DNA from: Alishewanella longhuensis
GTDB taxonomy: Bacteria > Pseudomonadota > Gammaproteobacteria > Enterobacterales > Alteromonadaceae
NCBI RefSeq assembly: GCF_014653435.1
Contig: NZ_BNAO01000001.1
Span: 124,001-188,000, forward strand
DNA length: 64,000 nucleotides
Direction of reading: 5' to 3'
The notes below the pieces were generated by a model. It made no database searches. It was not told where the DNA came from and saw nothing but the letters and a program-made list of their open reading frames with translations. The position numbers were made by a program, and so were the translations under genes. The first letter of the stretch is position 1; every line of letters begins with the position of its first letter. This document shows positions 17,467 through 26,837 of this stretch, piece after piece.

Positions 17467-17787
17467 ATGCGGTTAAAGCACTGGGTTTTTATGTTGGGGC
17501 TCGGCTTCAGCCTGCCCGCTATGGCAGAGTGTAGTTTTAGATTAGCCGATGGTAAATTACTGCGCTGCGGGATGGCGGGTATCGAGGTGTTAGACCGCCT
17601 TGGCCAACCCTTGTTAAAAGAGCAGTTAACGCTGGGCGTGAGTACCAACAGTGTGGAGCGCGGCCAAAGTGTTGAAGTGTGGTCTTACAAAACGAAAGCG
17701 GATATGGGCGGCGATTTTTTGCTGAGCATTGAATTTACCGATGGTAAAGTCAGCAATATTAGCCGCAAGCAGCAAGACCGGCTTTAA
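17467..17787 (+). CDS. small periplasmic protein, DUF2845-like
   Basis: ATG 17467 has AAAAGGAGAA eight bases upstream. The 106-aa product has a signal peptide (about 1-21, ending PAMAEC) followed by a short domain with RCGMAGIEVLDRLGQP, EVWSYK and a beta-hairpin FTDGKVSNI. That order (conserved Cys, Gly-x-Pro, E-V-W-x-Y, D-G-K-V) resembles DUF2845/BamE-like small periplasmic proteins. Function unknown. Its stop overlaps by 4 nt the stop of the convergent response regulator gene. Confidence 0.65.
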   Translation: MRLKHWVFMLGLGFSLPAMAECSFRLADGKLLRCGMAGIEVLDRLGQPLLKEQLTLGVSTNSVERGQSVEVWSYKTKADMGGDFLLSIEFTDGKVSNISRKQQDRL

Positions 17788-18380
17788 AGCCAACCTTTTT
17801 GTTTCGCAATGCGTGCCGCATCAATACGGTTAGCGGCATTTAGCTTGCTAATGGCTTCCGATAAATAGTTACGAGCCGTCCCCTCTGCAATATAGAGGGC
17901 GCTGGCTATCTCGCCGGTGCTTTTGCCCTCTGCTGCCAAACGTAAAGCCTGCCGCTCTTTTTCGGTTAACGGATCTTGCTGGCCCAATGAGTTTAATAAC
18001 AGTTCACTGTCGACCACTTTTTTTCCGGCCATTACCTGCTGCATCGCCTGCACCAGCTGCGCTACCGGTGCATCTTTTAATAAAAAACCGCCAACACCGG
18101 CGTCCATTGCCCGTTTTACATAGCCAGCGCGGCCAAAGGTGGTTATTACCACCACCTTAGTGGGCAGTTTCTGTTGCTGTACATATTGCACCAGTTCAAT
18201 ACCGCTGGCGCCGGGCATTTCAATATCGGTTAGCAGTAAATCAAAGCTGTGCTGTTTTAACTGCTGTAAGGCCACTGTGCCATCGGCCGCTTCTGTTACC
18301 TTTATATCCGCCTCTAAACGCAGCAGTGCGGCCAGCGCGGTGCGCACCATGGCCTGATCTTCGGCCAGTAAAATATTCAT
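17784..18380 (-). CDS. NarL/LuxR-type response regulator (DesR-like)
   Basis: The 198-aa protein joins a receiver domain (acidic pocket at E7-D8, phosphoacceptor Asp52 in LLLTDIEMPG, Lys102) to a LuxR-type helix-turn-helix (LTEKERQALRLAAEGKSTGEIA and following). The start overlaps the kinase stop by 4 nt (ATGA), so the two are translationally coupled. It is the partner of the DesK-like kinase and should bind the divergent promoter region ahead of the hydrolase-ABC exporter operon. Confidence 0.94.
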   Translation of the reverse strand: MNILLAEDQAMVRTALAALLRLEADIKVTEAADGTVALQQLKQHSFDLLLTDIEMPGASGIELVQYVQQQKLPTKVVVITTFGRAGYVKRAMDAGVGGFLLKDAPVAQLVQAMQQVMAGKKVVDSELLLNSLGQQDPLTEKERQALRLAAEGKSTGEIASALYIAEGTARNYLSEAISKLNAANRIDAARIAKQKGWL

Positions 18381-19453
18381 AACGGCTCCGTTAGCGGTAA
18401 AGCAATTGTGGCGGTAAAGCCTTGGTCTTGTTGAACGGTTAAATGTGCACCAATGGCCGAGAGCCGCTCGCGCAGGCCTGTCAAACCATTGCCTTCCTTA
18501 AATTCTGTTGCCTTGCCGTTGTCGGTTAATTCCAGTTGCACGAGCTGGTCGCTGCTCATAAAACGCAACTGACAGCTATCGCCCTGGCTATGGCGCATAA
18601 TATTGGTTACCAGCTCGGTCAAGGCTAAAATTAATGTGGTTTCACGGCGGCTATCCAGTTGTGGGATCTCACCGCTAAGCTCTACCTGAAAACCGGCATC
18701 GCGTAAGCGCGACAGTAATTTAGCCACTTCTGCGATTAAGCCCTGATGTTTAAACCCCGAGACGCTCTGTCGCACCTGACTTAAGGCATTGCGGGCAATG
18801 GTACTGAGTTCCGTCAGTTGCTGCTGTGCTGCCGCTGTTTGCTGGCGTGCCAGCAGTTTTTCTGCTAAATCAGCCTTTAAGATGATGCTCGATAAGGTAT
18901 GGCCTAAAATATCATGCAAATCACGGCCTATGCGTTCGCGTTCTACCATGGCTGCTAATTGCTTAATTTCATCGGCACTTTGTCGCTGGCTTAAGCGTTT
19001 CAGCATGGTTTGCTGTTCAACCCAACCTAAAAAACTGACGCCGAGCACAATCGGAATACCAATATGTAGGAAATGTGGCCAGTGAATCGTCAGGACAGCG
19101 TTCAGGGCAACTAAGAGTGTGACTAAGCCAAGCACCTTCGGCAGGTAGCGTTTTAAGGGATTGGCATAACCGATAAAAAAACCGGCGTAAGAAAACATGG
19201 CAATAGAACCGGGATTAATCGGCGTGATCAGGCTGGCTATCGTAATAATACCAAGGATGGGCTTAGACATTTGCTGGCGGCTGCAGCTATAGGCCCAGAA
19301 ATAGCAGTAAAGAAAGCCAATAAGTGCCAGCGCCATTAACAGATATTGCCACCAGATAAACTTAACCGTAAACAGCGGGATAACATAGAACACCAGGTTA
19401 AACAAATACACCCAACTGAGTTTCTTTTGCAACTGATCATCTTGTTGTGTCAT
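18377..19453 (-). CDS. DesK-like sensor histidine kinase
   Basis: I prefer ATG 19453 (358 aa), with AAGGTGG upstream; an ATG at 19480 has its only AGGA adjacent to the start codon. The N-terminal ~135 residues contain four to five hydrophobic helices. The HisKA_3 dimerisation segment contains RERIGRDLHDILGHTLSS with the phosphorylated histidine, and a HATPase domain with NIMRHSQ and GNGLTGLRERL follows. This is the DesK/LiaS class, which often senses membrane state or envelope damage and controls an adjacent ABC exporter, exactly the neighbour seen here. Confidence 0.93.
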   Translation of the reverse strand: MTQQDDQLQKKLSWVYLFNLVFYVIPLFTVKFIWWQYLLMALALIGFLYCYFWAYSCSRQQMSKPILGIITIASLITPINPGSIAMFSYAGFFIGYANPLKRYLPKVLGLVTLLVALNAVLTIHWPHFLHIGIPIVLGVSFLGWVEQQTMLKRLSQRQSADEIKQLAAMVERERIGRDLHDILGHTLSSIILKADLAEKLLARQQTAAAQQQLTELSTIARNALSQVRQSVSGFKHQGLIAEVAKLLSRLRDAGFQVELSGEIPQLDSRRETTLILALTELVTNIMRHSQGDSCQLRFMSSDQLVQLELTDNGKATEFKEGNGLTGLRERLSAIGAHLTVQQDQGFTATIALPLTEPL

Positions 19454-19589
19454 ATGCGTGTTCCCACCTTTATTACTCATTCCTGCGGTTTAGCTCAAAA
19501 GCTTAACCCAAAGACGGATGTCATTTTCTGCAGGTTAAGCCGCAAAACTCAAGGGCGCAGTGTAGCCATTTTTCGGTTGAAAGCGAAAG

Positions 19590-19625
19590 TGACAAAGGTC
19601 ATCTTTTCTGGTGGCGATTGTCACC
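19590..19625. promoter_or_regulatory. candidate response-regulator binding sites
   Basis: TGACAAAGGTCA (19590-19601) contains a TGAC/GTCA inverted repeat, and GGTG...CACC at about 19610-19625 is a second imperfect palindrome ending in TGTCACC. They lie between the divergent kinase gene and the hydrolase-ABC operon. Their assignment to the DesR-like regulator is inference. Confidence 0.35.
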
Positions 19626-19733
19626 GCATTTTGCTGACAAGCGTTACCTGTGCTCTTGCCGTTCCTCTCCTAAACTGGTCGTCATCAGCTTGTAATGACA
19701 AGTCTAAATTAAACAACCTCACTGGAGCATCTT

Positions 19734-20678
19734 ATGAACATGTCTAAAATCTTAAAACACCGCAAAACCTCCACGAAAATGACCGCCTGTGCCTTATTAC
19801 TGCAACTGGGTTTGAGCAGCGCGACCTTAAGTTTCCCAACTTTTGCGGTTGCCGTAGCTAGCGAACAGCAACAACACGCCTGCGCCTGTTTTGAGGTTAC
19901 TGTAGTAGGCCAAGGCCCAGCAGTAATACTGATCCCTGGCTTAGCGTCTTCAGCAGATGTCTGGCAAAGTACAGTAGATGCGCTAAAAGACAACTACCAG
20001 CTGCATATCTTCACGCTAGCGGGTTTTGCTGGTGTACAACCCCTTTCTGCTGAAAAATGGGGCCGGAGCTATTTACTTACTCAGCAGCAGGCGATTTTAG
20101 ATTACATCCTGCGCCAACAATTAACTAAACCGATAGTGGTAGGCCATTCTTTAGGTGGTTATCTGGCTTTAGCCTTAGCGGCAAGTGCACCAGAACAAAT
20201 TGGCGGCGCCATTAATGTCGACGGCTTACCGGCCCTGGGTGTGCTGTTTGCAGAAAATGCTGCCCGTAACACCGGAACACAACAAGCGGCGCCCGCTAGT
20301 TTTGACCCGATGCTGATGGCCAAAGGCATGGCAAACAATGAAAGCTGGCATCAGCGTATTGTCAACGACATGTTCCGCTCCGATGGTATGACCTCTGGCC
20401 GTGTCATGGGCGAATTGATGCAAGCTGACTTAAGACCACAATTGGCGAATCTTCGCGTGCCGGTACTGACGCTGGGCGCCTTGCAACATGGCGCACCATA
20501 CAGCACGCAGGCTGAAGTGCAGGCCAATTATGAAAAGCAATTAGCCAATGCACCGGCACAGTTCCATAGCTTTGCCTTCACCGCTGATTCTAAACACTTT
20601 ATTATGGCGGATGCCCCTGAGTGGCTGAACCAACAGATCAGTCAGTTCCTACACACTAACTTTGTTCGTGGGGAGTAA
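19734..20678 (+). CDS. exported alpha/beta hydrolase, first gene of ABC exporter operon
   Basis: The 314-aa protein begins with a long basic stretch and hydrophobic segment ending near FAVAVASE, consistent with a signal peptide. The hydrolase core has an oxyanion region LIPGLASS, nucleophile elbow GHSLGG and a catalytic histidine in DSKHFIM. It is related to periplasmic esterase/peptidase-like hydrolases often found beside ABC-2 exporters. GGAG lies nine bases before the ATG. The next gene, an ABC ATPase, starts 2 nt after the stop. It may act on an exported or toxic compound, but no substrate can be named. Confidence 0.85.
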   Translation: MNMSKILKHRKTSTKMTACALLLQLGLSSATLSFPTFAVAVASEQQQHACACFEVTVVGQGPAVILIPGLASSADVWQSTVDALKDNYQLHIFTLAGFAGVQPLSAEKWGRSYLLTQQQAILDYILRQQLTKPIVVGHSLGGYLALALAASAPEQIGGAINVDGLPALGVLFAENAARNTGTQQAAPASFDPMLMAKGMANNESWHQRIVNDMFRSDGMTSGRVMGELMQADLRPQLANLRVPVLTLGALQHGAPYSTQAEVQANYEKQLANAPAQFHSFAFTADSKHFIMADAPEWLNQQISQFLHTNFVRGE

Positions 20679-20680
20679 TA

Positions 20681-21598
20681 ATGATGTTCGCACTTGCAGT
20701 TAACGGTTTATATAAAGCCTATGCAGCGAACGCGGTGCTGGCTGGCGTGGATCTCACGCTGGCAGCCGGTGAGGTACTCTGTGTGCTAGGCCCCAATGGC
20801 GCCGGTAAAACCACCTTAATCTCTGCTCTGTTAGGTTTGGTCAACGCAGATAGCGGAGAGATTTGGTTTTTTGGCGAACAGCAACAAGGCGCCACGCGTA
20901 GCCTGGCTTTACGCTTGCAGCTGGGGGTGATGATGCAAATCGGTAGCTTAAGTGCCAACCTGAGTGTGTATGAACAGTGCGATCTGTTTAGTAGCTATTA
21001 TGCACAAGGTTATAGCGCGGCCGAATTGGTGCAACTGGCGGGGCTAGCAGAGCATGCGAAACAACGCTTTGGTCGCTTATCAGGCGGGGAGAAACAGCGT
21101 TTATTATTTGCTTTAGCCTTAGCAGGCAAACCGCGCTTAATCTTTTTGGATGAGCCGACCTTAGGTATGGATGTGGAGGCACGTCAGGCACTATGGCAGC
21201 AGGTTAAACAGCTTAGGCAGCAAGGCGTCGCTGTGGTATTAACCACTCACTATTTGGAAGAAGCCGAGCAATTAGCCGATCGCATTGCGGTGTTGCATCA
21301 GGGGCGAATTGTGGCCAAGGGTAGCCCAGACGAGTTAAAAGCTTTAATGCAGTACAAAGTGGTGCGCTGTCGCAGCTGCTTAACGGATGCCGAGCTGACG
21401 GCTTTGCCAGCTGTATTGCACCTTAGCCGTGAGCAACAACTGATCACCTTGCAAACCCGCCATGCTGAGCAAACAGTGCGCGCTTTATTGCATGCAGATC
21501 AGCAGGCTACCGATTTAGAAGTACGGCCCGTTGCCTTAGAGCAAGCCTTTTTACACCTTACCCAAAACCCTAATACGCAACAGGAGCAAGCCGCATGA
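20681..21598 (+). CDS. ABC transporter ATP-binding protein (DrrA/NatA-like)
   Basis: The 305-aa protein has Walker A GPNGAGKTT, the signature RLSGGEKQRL, Walker B LIFLDEPTLGMD and the switch histidine in LTTHYLEEAEQ. The C-terminal ~80 residues form the accessory domain common in ABC-2 drug exporters. It pairs with the permease whose start overlaps its stop by 4 nt. The operon is divergent from the DesKR-like pair, which suggests inducible export of a lipid, peptide or drug. Confidence 0.95.
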   Translation: MMFALAVNGLYKAYAANAVLAGVDLTLAAGEVLCVLGPNGAGKTTLISALLGLVNADSGEIWFFGEQQQGATRSLALRLQLGVMMQIGSLSANLSVYEQCDLFSSYYAQGYSAAELVQLAGLAEHAKQRFGRLSGGEKQRLLFALALAGKPRLIFLDEPTLGMDVEARQALWQQVKQLRQQGVAVVLTTHYLEEAEQLADRIAVLHQGRIVAKGSPDELKALMQYKVVRCRSCLTDAELTALPAVLHLSREQQLITLQTRHAEQTVRALLHADQQATDLEVRPVALEQAFLHLTQNPNTQQEQAA

Positions 21599-22338
21599 AT
21601 ACCGCTGTTATTTATCGAAAAGAAGCTTGGTACGATCTGCTGAGTATCTTGCGCACACCTGGTTTTGTCATTCCCTCGTTGGCCTTTCCCGTGGTGTTTT
21701 ATGTATTTTTCGGTGTGATGTTTAACAGCGGTGGTGCCAGCGCCTATATGTTGGTGACCTATGGCTGCTTTGGCATTATGGGTCCGGCAATGTTTAATTT
21801 CGCCATGAATATTGCCAGTGACCGCGCTCACGGCTGGCTAACCTTAAAGCGCCTGTCGCCAATGCCGGTCCTGGCCTATTTATTGGCAAAATTTACGACA
21901 GCCTTGGTATTTTCGCTGGTGATTGTTGCGCTGCTGTTTACCATTGCCGCGGTGTTTGCCGAGGTGCGGTTAGATCTTTGGCAATGGGTACTACTGGCTG
22001 TGGTGTTACTACTGGGTACCTTACCCTTTGCGCTCGTTGGTCTGATCTTGGGCTTAACACTCAGTGATAAAGCGGCACCTGCGGTGGTGAATCTGGTGTA
22101 TTTGCCGATGGCGCTGTTATCCGGCTTATGGTTGCCCATCCATATGCTGCCTTCGCTGCTGCAGCAAGCCAGCTGGATTTGGCCCAGTTATCATTTGTCG
22201 CAAGTAGGATTAAAAGTGATCGGCATGGATCAGGGGCATGCGCTCTCGATTCATCTGTTACTGCTTACCCTCAGTAGCATACTGCTGGCGATGGTCGCAG
22301 TTTGGTCATTTAAACGCCTGACTGGAGAAAATGCGTAA
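21595..22338 (+). CDS. ABC-2 type transporter permease
   Basis: This 247-aa membrane protein has about six helices and the ABC-2 permease pattern, including LPFALVGLILGL and the MALLSGLWLPI segment before the last helix pairs. It overlaps the ATPase gene by ATGA, so the two subunits are coupled. Together they form an inner-membrane exporter under probable DesKR-type control. Confidence 0.93.
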   Translation: MNTAVIYRKEAWYDLLSILRTPGFVIPSLAFPVVFYVFFGVMFNSGGASAYMLVTYGCFGIMGPAMFNFAMNIASDRAHGWLTLKRLSPMPVLAYLLAKFTTALVFSLVIVALLFTIAAVFAEVRLDLWQWVLLAVVLLLGTLPFALVGLILGLTLSDKAAPAVVNLVYLPMALLSGLWLPIHMLPSLLQQASWIWPSYHLSQVGLKVIGMDQGHALSIHLLLLTLSSILLAMVAVWSFKRLTGENA

Positions 22339-22376
22339 TTCTCATTATATACAGGCATCTAAAGTAATCAGGTGTC

Positions 22377-22670
22377 TCAGTGAGTGATGCTGAAAAACAA
22401 AACTAATAAAACCAGAACAGTCATCCAGGGTAAAGGTGACAACCACCAGCTTAAACCCTGGATACTGGCTTTTCGGGCGTTTTGCCGTAAACGTACCTTT
22501 GTCGGAAAAAAATGCCTGATTTGTGGGCCTGGCAGCAGATAAACTGCGATGCCCAGAAGCATCAGATACCAGCCAAACCTTGCAAAGTCAGCTGAAAGAG
22601 CCACAATTAAGCCGCCAATAGCAGAGAGTATCAGCCCCGTGATGATTTCTCTTTTAGTGGGTAACATCAT
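22377..22670 (-). CDS. small three-helix membrane protein of the LemA operon
   Basis: The 97-aa product has two hydrophobic helices in the first 48 residues (GLILSAIGGLIVAL and YLMLLGIAVYLL), a basic stretch and a third helix near the C-terminus. Its start overlaps the LemA stop by 4 nt (ATGA), which supports it as a real gene in the operon. I do not recognise a family. A role with LemA and DUF3137 in the envelope is inferred from position only. Confidence 0.7.
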   Translation of the reverse strand: MMLPTKREIITGLILSAIGGLIVALSADFARFGWYLMLLGIAVYLLPGPQIRHFFPTKVRLRQNARKASIQGLSWWLSPLPWMTVLVLLVLFFSITH

Positions 22671-23230
22671 CTTAATTTATACTCAAACCCTGCTTCGGCT
22701 TCACTATCGTGAAACGGCGTTACCCGTGTTTTCTTGTTAAGTAAGCTGTTCACCAATGAGTTCGGGAACACTTCGATACCATTGTTAAAGTCTTCGACAT
22801 TTTGGTTAAAAATGCGGATGGCGGCGCCGATATTTTCTTGCTGCTCGGCAATTTCCCGCATTAGGTTATTAAAAATTTCAGAGGCTTTTAACTCTGGGTA
22901 GGCTTCTACGGCAATCGTGAGGCCTTGCATCAGTTTTTGGGTGCTACCCTCTACTTGTTGTAAGGCAGCGGTGTCGATTGTGCCGGGTTGTAAGCGGGCT
23001 AAACCCGAGCGCAGTTCGGCTATACTGCTTTGTAAGCCCATTTCATGCTGTTTAAATTGCTCGGTAACCTGCTCCAGATGCGGGATCATCTTATTTTTTT
23101 GCCGCTCTTGGGTAATCACGTTGGCCCAGCCGCGCTCTACTGCGTTCATGCGGGTAATAATGCCGTTATAAATCATTACCACCACAACCAGTATTAAGGC
23201 GGCTAACCCTAATAAAATACCTAATTCCAT
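22667..23230 (-). CDS. lemA: LemA family protein
   Basis: The 187-aa protein has one N-terminal membrane helix (about 3-21) followed by the helical LemA domain: YNGIITRMNAVERGWANV, then VEAYPELKASEIFNNLM and the terminal NSLLN segment. LemA proteins are membrane-anchored with an external helical bundle; their role is not well defined. The upstream DUF3137 gene and downstream small membrane protein form an operon with it. LemA and DUF3137 proteins are often neighbours. Confidence 0.95.
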   Translation of the reverse strand: MELGILLGLAALILVVVVMIYNGIITRMNAVERGWANVITQERQKNKMIPHLEQVTEQFKQHEMGLQSSIAELRSGLARLQPGTIDTAALQQVEGSTQKLMQGLTIAVEAYPELKASEIFNNLMREIAEQQENIGAAIRIFNQNVEDFNNGIEVFPNSLVNSLLNKKTRVTPFHDSEAEAGFEYKLR

Positions 23231-23278
23231 CTGTTACTCCTTGTTTTTGTAAGCGTTGCTATCTGAGTTGTTATCTTG

Positions 23279-24292
23279 CTAAAAATTGCTATCCGAATGC
23301 CGTAGCAATTGATGCACGGTATTGAGCAGCTGCTGTAATTTCGGTAATGCTGTGGGTTGCTCAATACTTTGCCGGAAAAGCGCCAGTTGATCCAGCCCAT
23401 AAGCCGGCTGGCTATCCAACACGTTTTTGTCAGCAAAGCTGATACAAAGCTCGCCCTGCTCACTAAACGCCAGATTAAGCTGCTTTAAGGCAGCAGCTTG
23501 CTCTTCCAGCGCAATGATAATGGCTGGCTTTAAAAAGCGGGCGGCTTGCATGGTGTCGGCTGCGCGCACCTGAAAAAGTTTATTAAAGCGGCCCGAATCA
23601 CTGCTATAACGTTCGCCCTTAATGCCCTCGGCGGCAAAGGCAGTAATAAACAGGTTGCGGCAATAAGCAAAGGGTAGAATTAAACCATAGCGATCGAAAT
23701 GATCGTACACCACCCGGGTAGTCACTTGCCCTTTGCTATTGGTCGAGACTTCGGTGCGCCGGTTTACATAATGAAAATGCCAATAATGATACGCAAAGCT
23801 ATGCTCGGAGCCGGTAAATTGGCCCTGAATAAGCTGTTTAAACTCACGTTTATAGTTACCCCGTTTAAACTCGGCAAATTGCTGTAGCCAGTGAGCGGTT
23901 GGCGGCCAATCGGCTTTTTTTAATAAGGTTAACTGATTATCCAGTAAGGCATTTTGCCAATAAAGTTGCTTGGTAAACTTGTTAAGTTGATGAATGTGAT
24001 GCAAGGCAATAAGCAGCGGGATTAGGCTAATCAATGCCATTGCCGCTGCGATATAATACAGCAGAGTGTCTGCATGCAGCTGATAGGTTAAAACGGCTAC
24101 CAGTATGCTTAGCAGCAAGCCAGCACTGCACAGGTACCAGCGCTGTTTATAGTGGTAACGAATAGGCTGTGGCAAGAGTGCCAGCTTATCTAATAGCCGC
24201 AGCAGCTCAGCTTTATTGCCGATCTGAGGCAGCTGCTGGTTAAATTGCGCTATCGCCTCGGCTAAGGCGCTGTTGGGGTTTTTTGTGGCCAT
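23279..24292 (-). CDS. DUF3137 domain membrane protein
   Basis: The 337-aa protein has two adjacent membrane helices near residues 70-110 and a C-terminal DUF3137 domain. Recognisable parts are the FEQ-like short segments, RYSSDSGRFNKLFQVRAAD and ARFLKPAIIIAL. The domain accompanies LemA in many bacteria, and here LemA follows after 48 nt. Function unknown; probably an inner-membrane or envelope protein. Confidence 0.8.
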   Translation of the reverse strand: MATKNPNSALAEAIAQFNQQLPQIGNKAELLRLLDKLALLPQPIRYHYKQRWYLCSAGLLLSILVAVLTYQLHADTLLYYIAAAMALISLIPLLIALHHIHQLNKFTKQLYWQNALLDNQLTLLKKADWPPTAHWLQQFAEFKRGNYKREFKQLIQGQFTGSEHSFAYHYWHFHYVNRRTEVSTNSKGQVTTRVVYDHFDRYGLILPFAYCRNLFITAFAAEGIKGERYSSDSGRFNKLFQVRAADTMQAARFLKPAIIIALEEQAAALKQLNLAFSEQGELCISFADKNVLDSQPAYGLDQLALFRQSIEQPTALPKLQQLLNTVHQLLRHSDSNF

Positions 24293-24368
24293 AAGCGTCC
24301 TTGTTTACCCAAAGACATTACCTTAACAGCTTGTTTTAATTCAGCAACCTTTTTTGATCATGCCCTGC

Positions 24369-25031
24369 TTACCAAGGCAATTCGCTGCCATTGCTATGAT
24401 AAAACTTACCGCTGCGGCTGGCGTCTAGCTCACTAATACGCTGGATAATCCGGCTGGCGGCTTCATCTGGGCTAATATCACCAGCAAAACCGACCATCTG
24501 CGTTTGCACAAAACCTGGGTGGTAAATGCCCACATGGATATTCCGCGGTGCTACATCGCGGGCCAATGATACGCTACCGGCATTAAGTGCTGCTTTAGCC
24601 ATCCGGTAACCATAGTAGGCGCCCGACCCGTTATCGCTGATTGAACCCATACGGCTGGTAATCATGGCTATTTTCGCGCCCTCTTTTAACGCGGGTAACA
24701 GTGCCTGACTTAGGGCGAGCGGTGCTAGCGCATCGACCTGAAACTGCAGCTGAATACGGGCAAGATCAAAATCAGCCAGTGTTTCATTGCTAAAAATACC
24801 GGCATTGTTAATAAGTACATCAATGCTCTTTGCCGAGAAGGTGCTGGCAAGCTGCTGAATTTGCGCAAGATCGCTCAGCTCAACACCGCTATGCACTGTG
24901 GCATCAGTTTGCGCTAGCTCGGCAGAAGTATTGCGGCACAACACCGTGACCTGATTGCCCATAGCTAATTGCTGCTGCACCAGTGCCAAGCCAATGCCTT
25001 TGTTGCCGCCGGTAATTACAATATGCTGCAT
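24369..25031 (-). CDS. short-chain dehydrogenase/reductase
   Basis: I start at ATG 25031, with GGAGC six bases upstream; this places the Rossmann motif at the N-terminus as usual. The 220-aa protein has TGGNKGIG for cofactor binding, INNAGI, and the catalytic YRMAK (Y-x-x-x-K) following a serine in MITSRMGS. This is a classical SDR of the C-factor/sniffer-like branch, active in the cytosol with NAD(P)H. Substrate unknown. It is divergent from the FGGY kinase gene. Confidence 0.9.
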   Translation of the reverse strand: MQHIVITGGNKGIGLALVQQQLAMGNQVTVLCRNTSAELAQTDATVHSGVELSDLAQIQQLASTFSAKSIDVLINNAGIFSNETLADFDLARIQLQFQVDALAPLALSQALLPALKEGAKIAMITSRMGSISDNGSGAYYGYRMAKAALNAGSVSLARDVAPRNIHVGIYHPGFVQTQMVGFAGDISPDEAASRIIQRISELDASRSGKFYHSNGSELPW

Positions 25032-25178
25032 GCTATAGCTCCAAAACGTATTTAAAAAGGTAGGATTAATGGATATCCGGCTGCCCTGATAGAAATTCAA
25101 GGGCAAGCGGTGAATTTGACGCTGCTGCAGTGCTTAGTTACAGTGCTATGACAAAGCGGCAGAATAATAACAATCACT

Positions 25179-26741
25179 ATGCAAACCGCAAAACCTAGCT
25201 ATGTATTAAGTATCGATTTTGGCACCCAAAGTGTGCGCGCTATTATTTTTGATGGTAGCGGTACCCTTATAGCCAAAGGCCAGCAGCGGCTGCCTGCCTA
25301 TCACTCGGCAGAGCCAGGTTATGCCGAATTGCCCGCAGAGGTATACTGGCAAGCCCTGATGCAAGCTTGTACCAGCTTATGGCAACAAAGCCCTATTGCC
25401 GCAGACGCGATCAGCGCGGTGACGCTCACTACCCAGCGCGGCACCGTTTTTTGCTTGGATAAGCACAAAAAACCACTCAGGCCAGCTATTATCTGGCTGG
25501 ATCAGCGTGAAGCTACAGTGCTGCCGGGTTTAGGCCGCTGGCGCCACCTATTTAGGGTAGTGGGTGTTACCGCTATTGTTGAACGCTTTCAGCGCCGCGC
25601 CCCATCAAATTGGTTGGCAGAATATGAACCGCAGCGGTGGCGGGATACTGCACATTATATGTTGCTCTCTGGCTATCTGACCTTACAACTGACCGGTGAG
25701 CTGGTAGATTGCAGCGCTGCGCAGGTGGGGTATTTGCCTTTTGATTTTCAACAGCAGCGATGGGCGAGCAAGGTAAGCTGGAAATGGCGGGCGTTATCGC
25801 TCACACCCACACAGCTTTTACCCTTAAAACCACCCGGGGCTGAGCTTGGCAAAATCACGGCACAGGCTGCGTTAGCACTGGGGTTACCAGCGGGGCTACC
25901 ACTTATTGCTGCGGGTTCAGATAAGGCCTGTGAGGTGCTGGGCTCTGGCGGGTTAACGCCGCAAACCGGCTGTATGAGCTATGGTACAACCGCCACCATT
26001 AGTACCGCTAACCGGCGTTATATCGAGCCAAGCCCTTGGCTGCCAGCTTACCCCGCGGCGCAGCCCGGTTTTTATAATACGGAAGTGATGATTTATCGCG
26101 GTTTTTGGTTGGTAAGCTGGTTTAAAGAGCAGTTTGGTTTGCAGGAGCAGCAAGAAGCTGCTTTGCTGGGTATTGCCCCAGAGCAATTGTTTGATGAACT
26201 GTTAAAAGCGGTGCCGCCTGGCAGTATGGGATTAATGCTACAACCCTATTGGTCACCCGGTATTCGAGAACCTGGGCCCGAAGCTAAGGGCGCCATGATT
26301 GGCTTTGGTGATGTGCACCAGCGCGCTCATGTCTACCGGGCGTTAATTGAGGGCTTGGCTTATGCCCTGCAAGAAGGGCGGCAGCGGTTAGAGCGGCGCA
26401 ATGGAATAAAAATGCAGCGCCTACGGGTATCGGGTGGCGGTGCCCAAAGCGCGCAGATTCTGCAGCTTACCGCTAATGTGTTTAATCTGCCGGTCGAGCG
26501 GCCACATACCAGCGAAACCTCTGCCCTAGGCGCGGCAATTAGTGCCATGGTGGGTTTAGGGCGTTTTGCCAACTATGCCGAGGCGTTGGCCGCCATGAGT
26601 CATCCCGGCGAACGTTTTCTGCCAGAGCCTGCTGTTGCTGCTCAGTATCAGCGTTTATATCGCGAGGTATACTTAAAGATGTACCGGCAGTTAAAGCCGC
26701 TGTACCAAAAAATTCGGGAGATCACCGGTTATCCGCGTTAA
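25179..26741 (+). CDS. FGGY-family carbohydrate kinase
   Basis: The 520-aa protein has the FGGY fold: SIDFGTQSVRAIIFD for phosphate binding at the N-terminus, TTQRGT and WLDQR in the sugar site region, GSDKACEVLGSGG in the middle, and RVSGGGAQSAQILQL in the C-terminal ATPase domain. Members phosphorylate sugars or polyols such as xylulose, gluconate, ribulose or glycerol. No sugar pathway genes sit next to it, so the substrate cannot be assigned. There is no strong Shine-Dalgarno sequence before its ATG. Confidence 0.88.
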   Translation: MQTAKPSYVLSIDFGTQSVRAIIFDGSGTLIAKGQQRLPAYHSAEPGYAELPAEVYWQALMQACTSLWQQSPIAADAISAVTLTTQRGTVFCLDKHKKPLRPAIIWLDQREATVLPGLGRWRHLFRVVGVTAIVERFQRRAPSNWLAEYEPQRWRDTAHYMLLSGYLTLQLTGELVDCSAAQVGYLPFDFQQQRWASKVSWKWRALSLTPTQLLPLKPPGAELGKITAQAALALGLPAGLPLIAAGSDKACEVLGSGGLTPQTGCMSYGTTATISTANRRYIEPSPWLPAYPAAQPGFYNTEVMIYRGFWLVSWFKEQFGLQEQQEAALLGIAPEQLFDELLKAVPPGSMGLMLQPYWSPGIREPGPEAKGAMIGFGDVHQRAHVYRALIEGLAYALQEGRQRLERRNGIKMQRLRVSGGGAQSAQILQLTANVFNLPVERPHTSETSALGAAISAMVGLGRFANYAEALAAMSHPGERFLPEPAVAAQYQRLYREVYLKMYRQLKPLYQKIREITGYPR

Positions 26742-26837
26742 TCGGCAAACGCATCAGCGGGGCATTGAGTGCCGAAAACTGCCAGACAAGGCGGCCATTC
26801 TGGTTATACTTGGCAGGAAAACCAACAGGAGTGCCGC

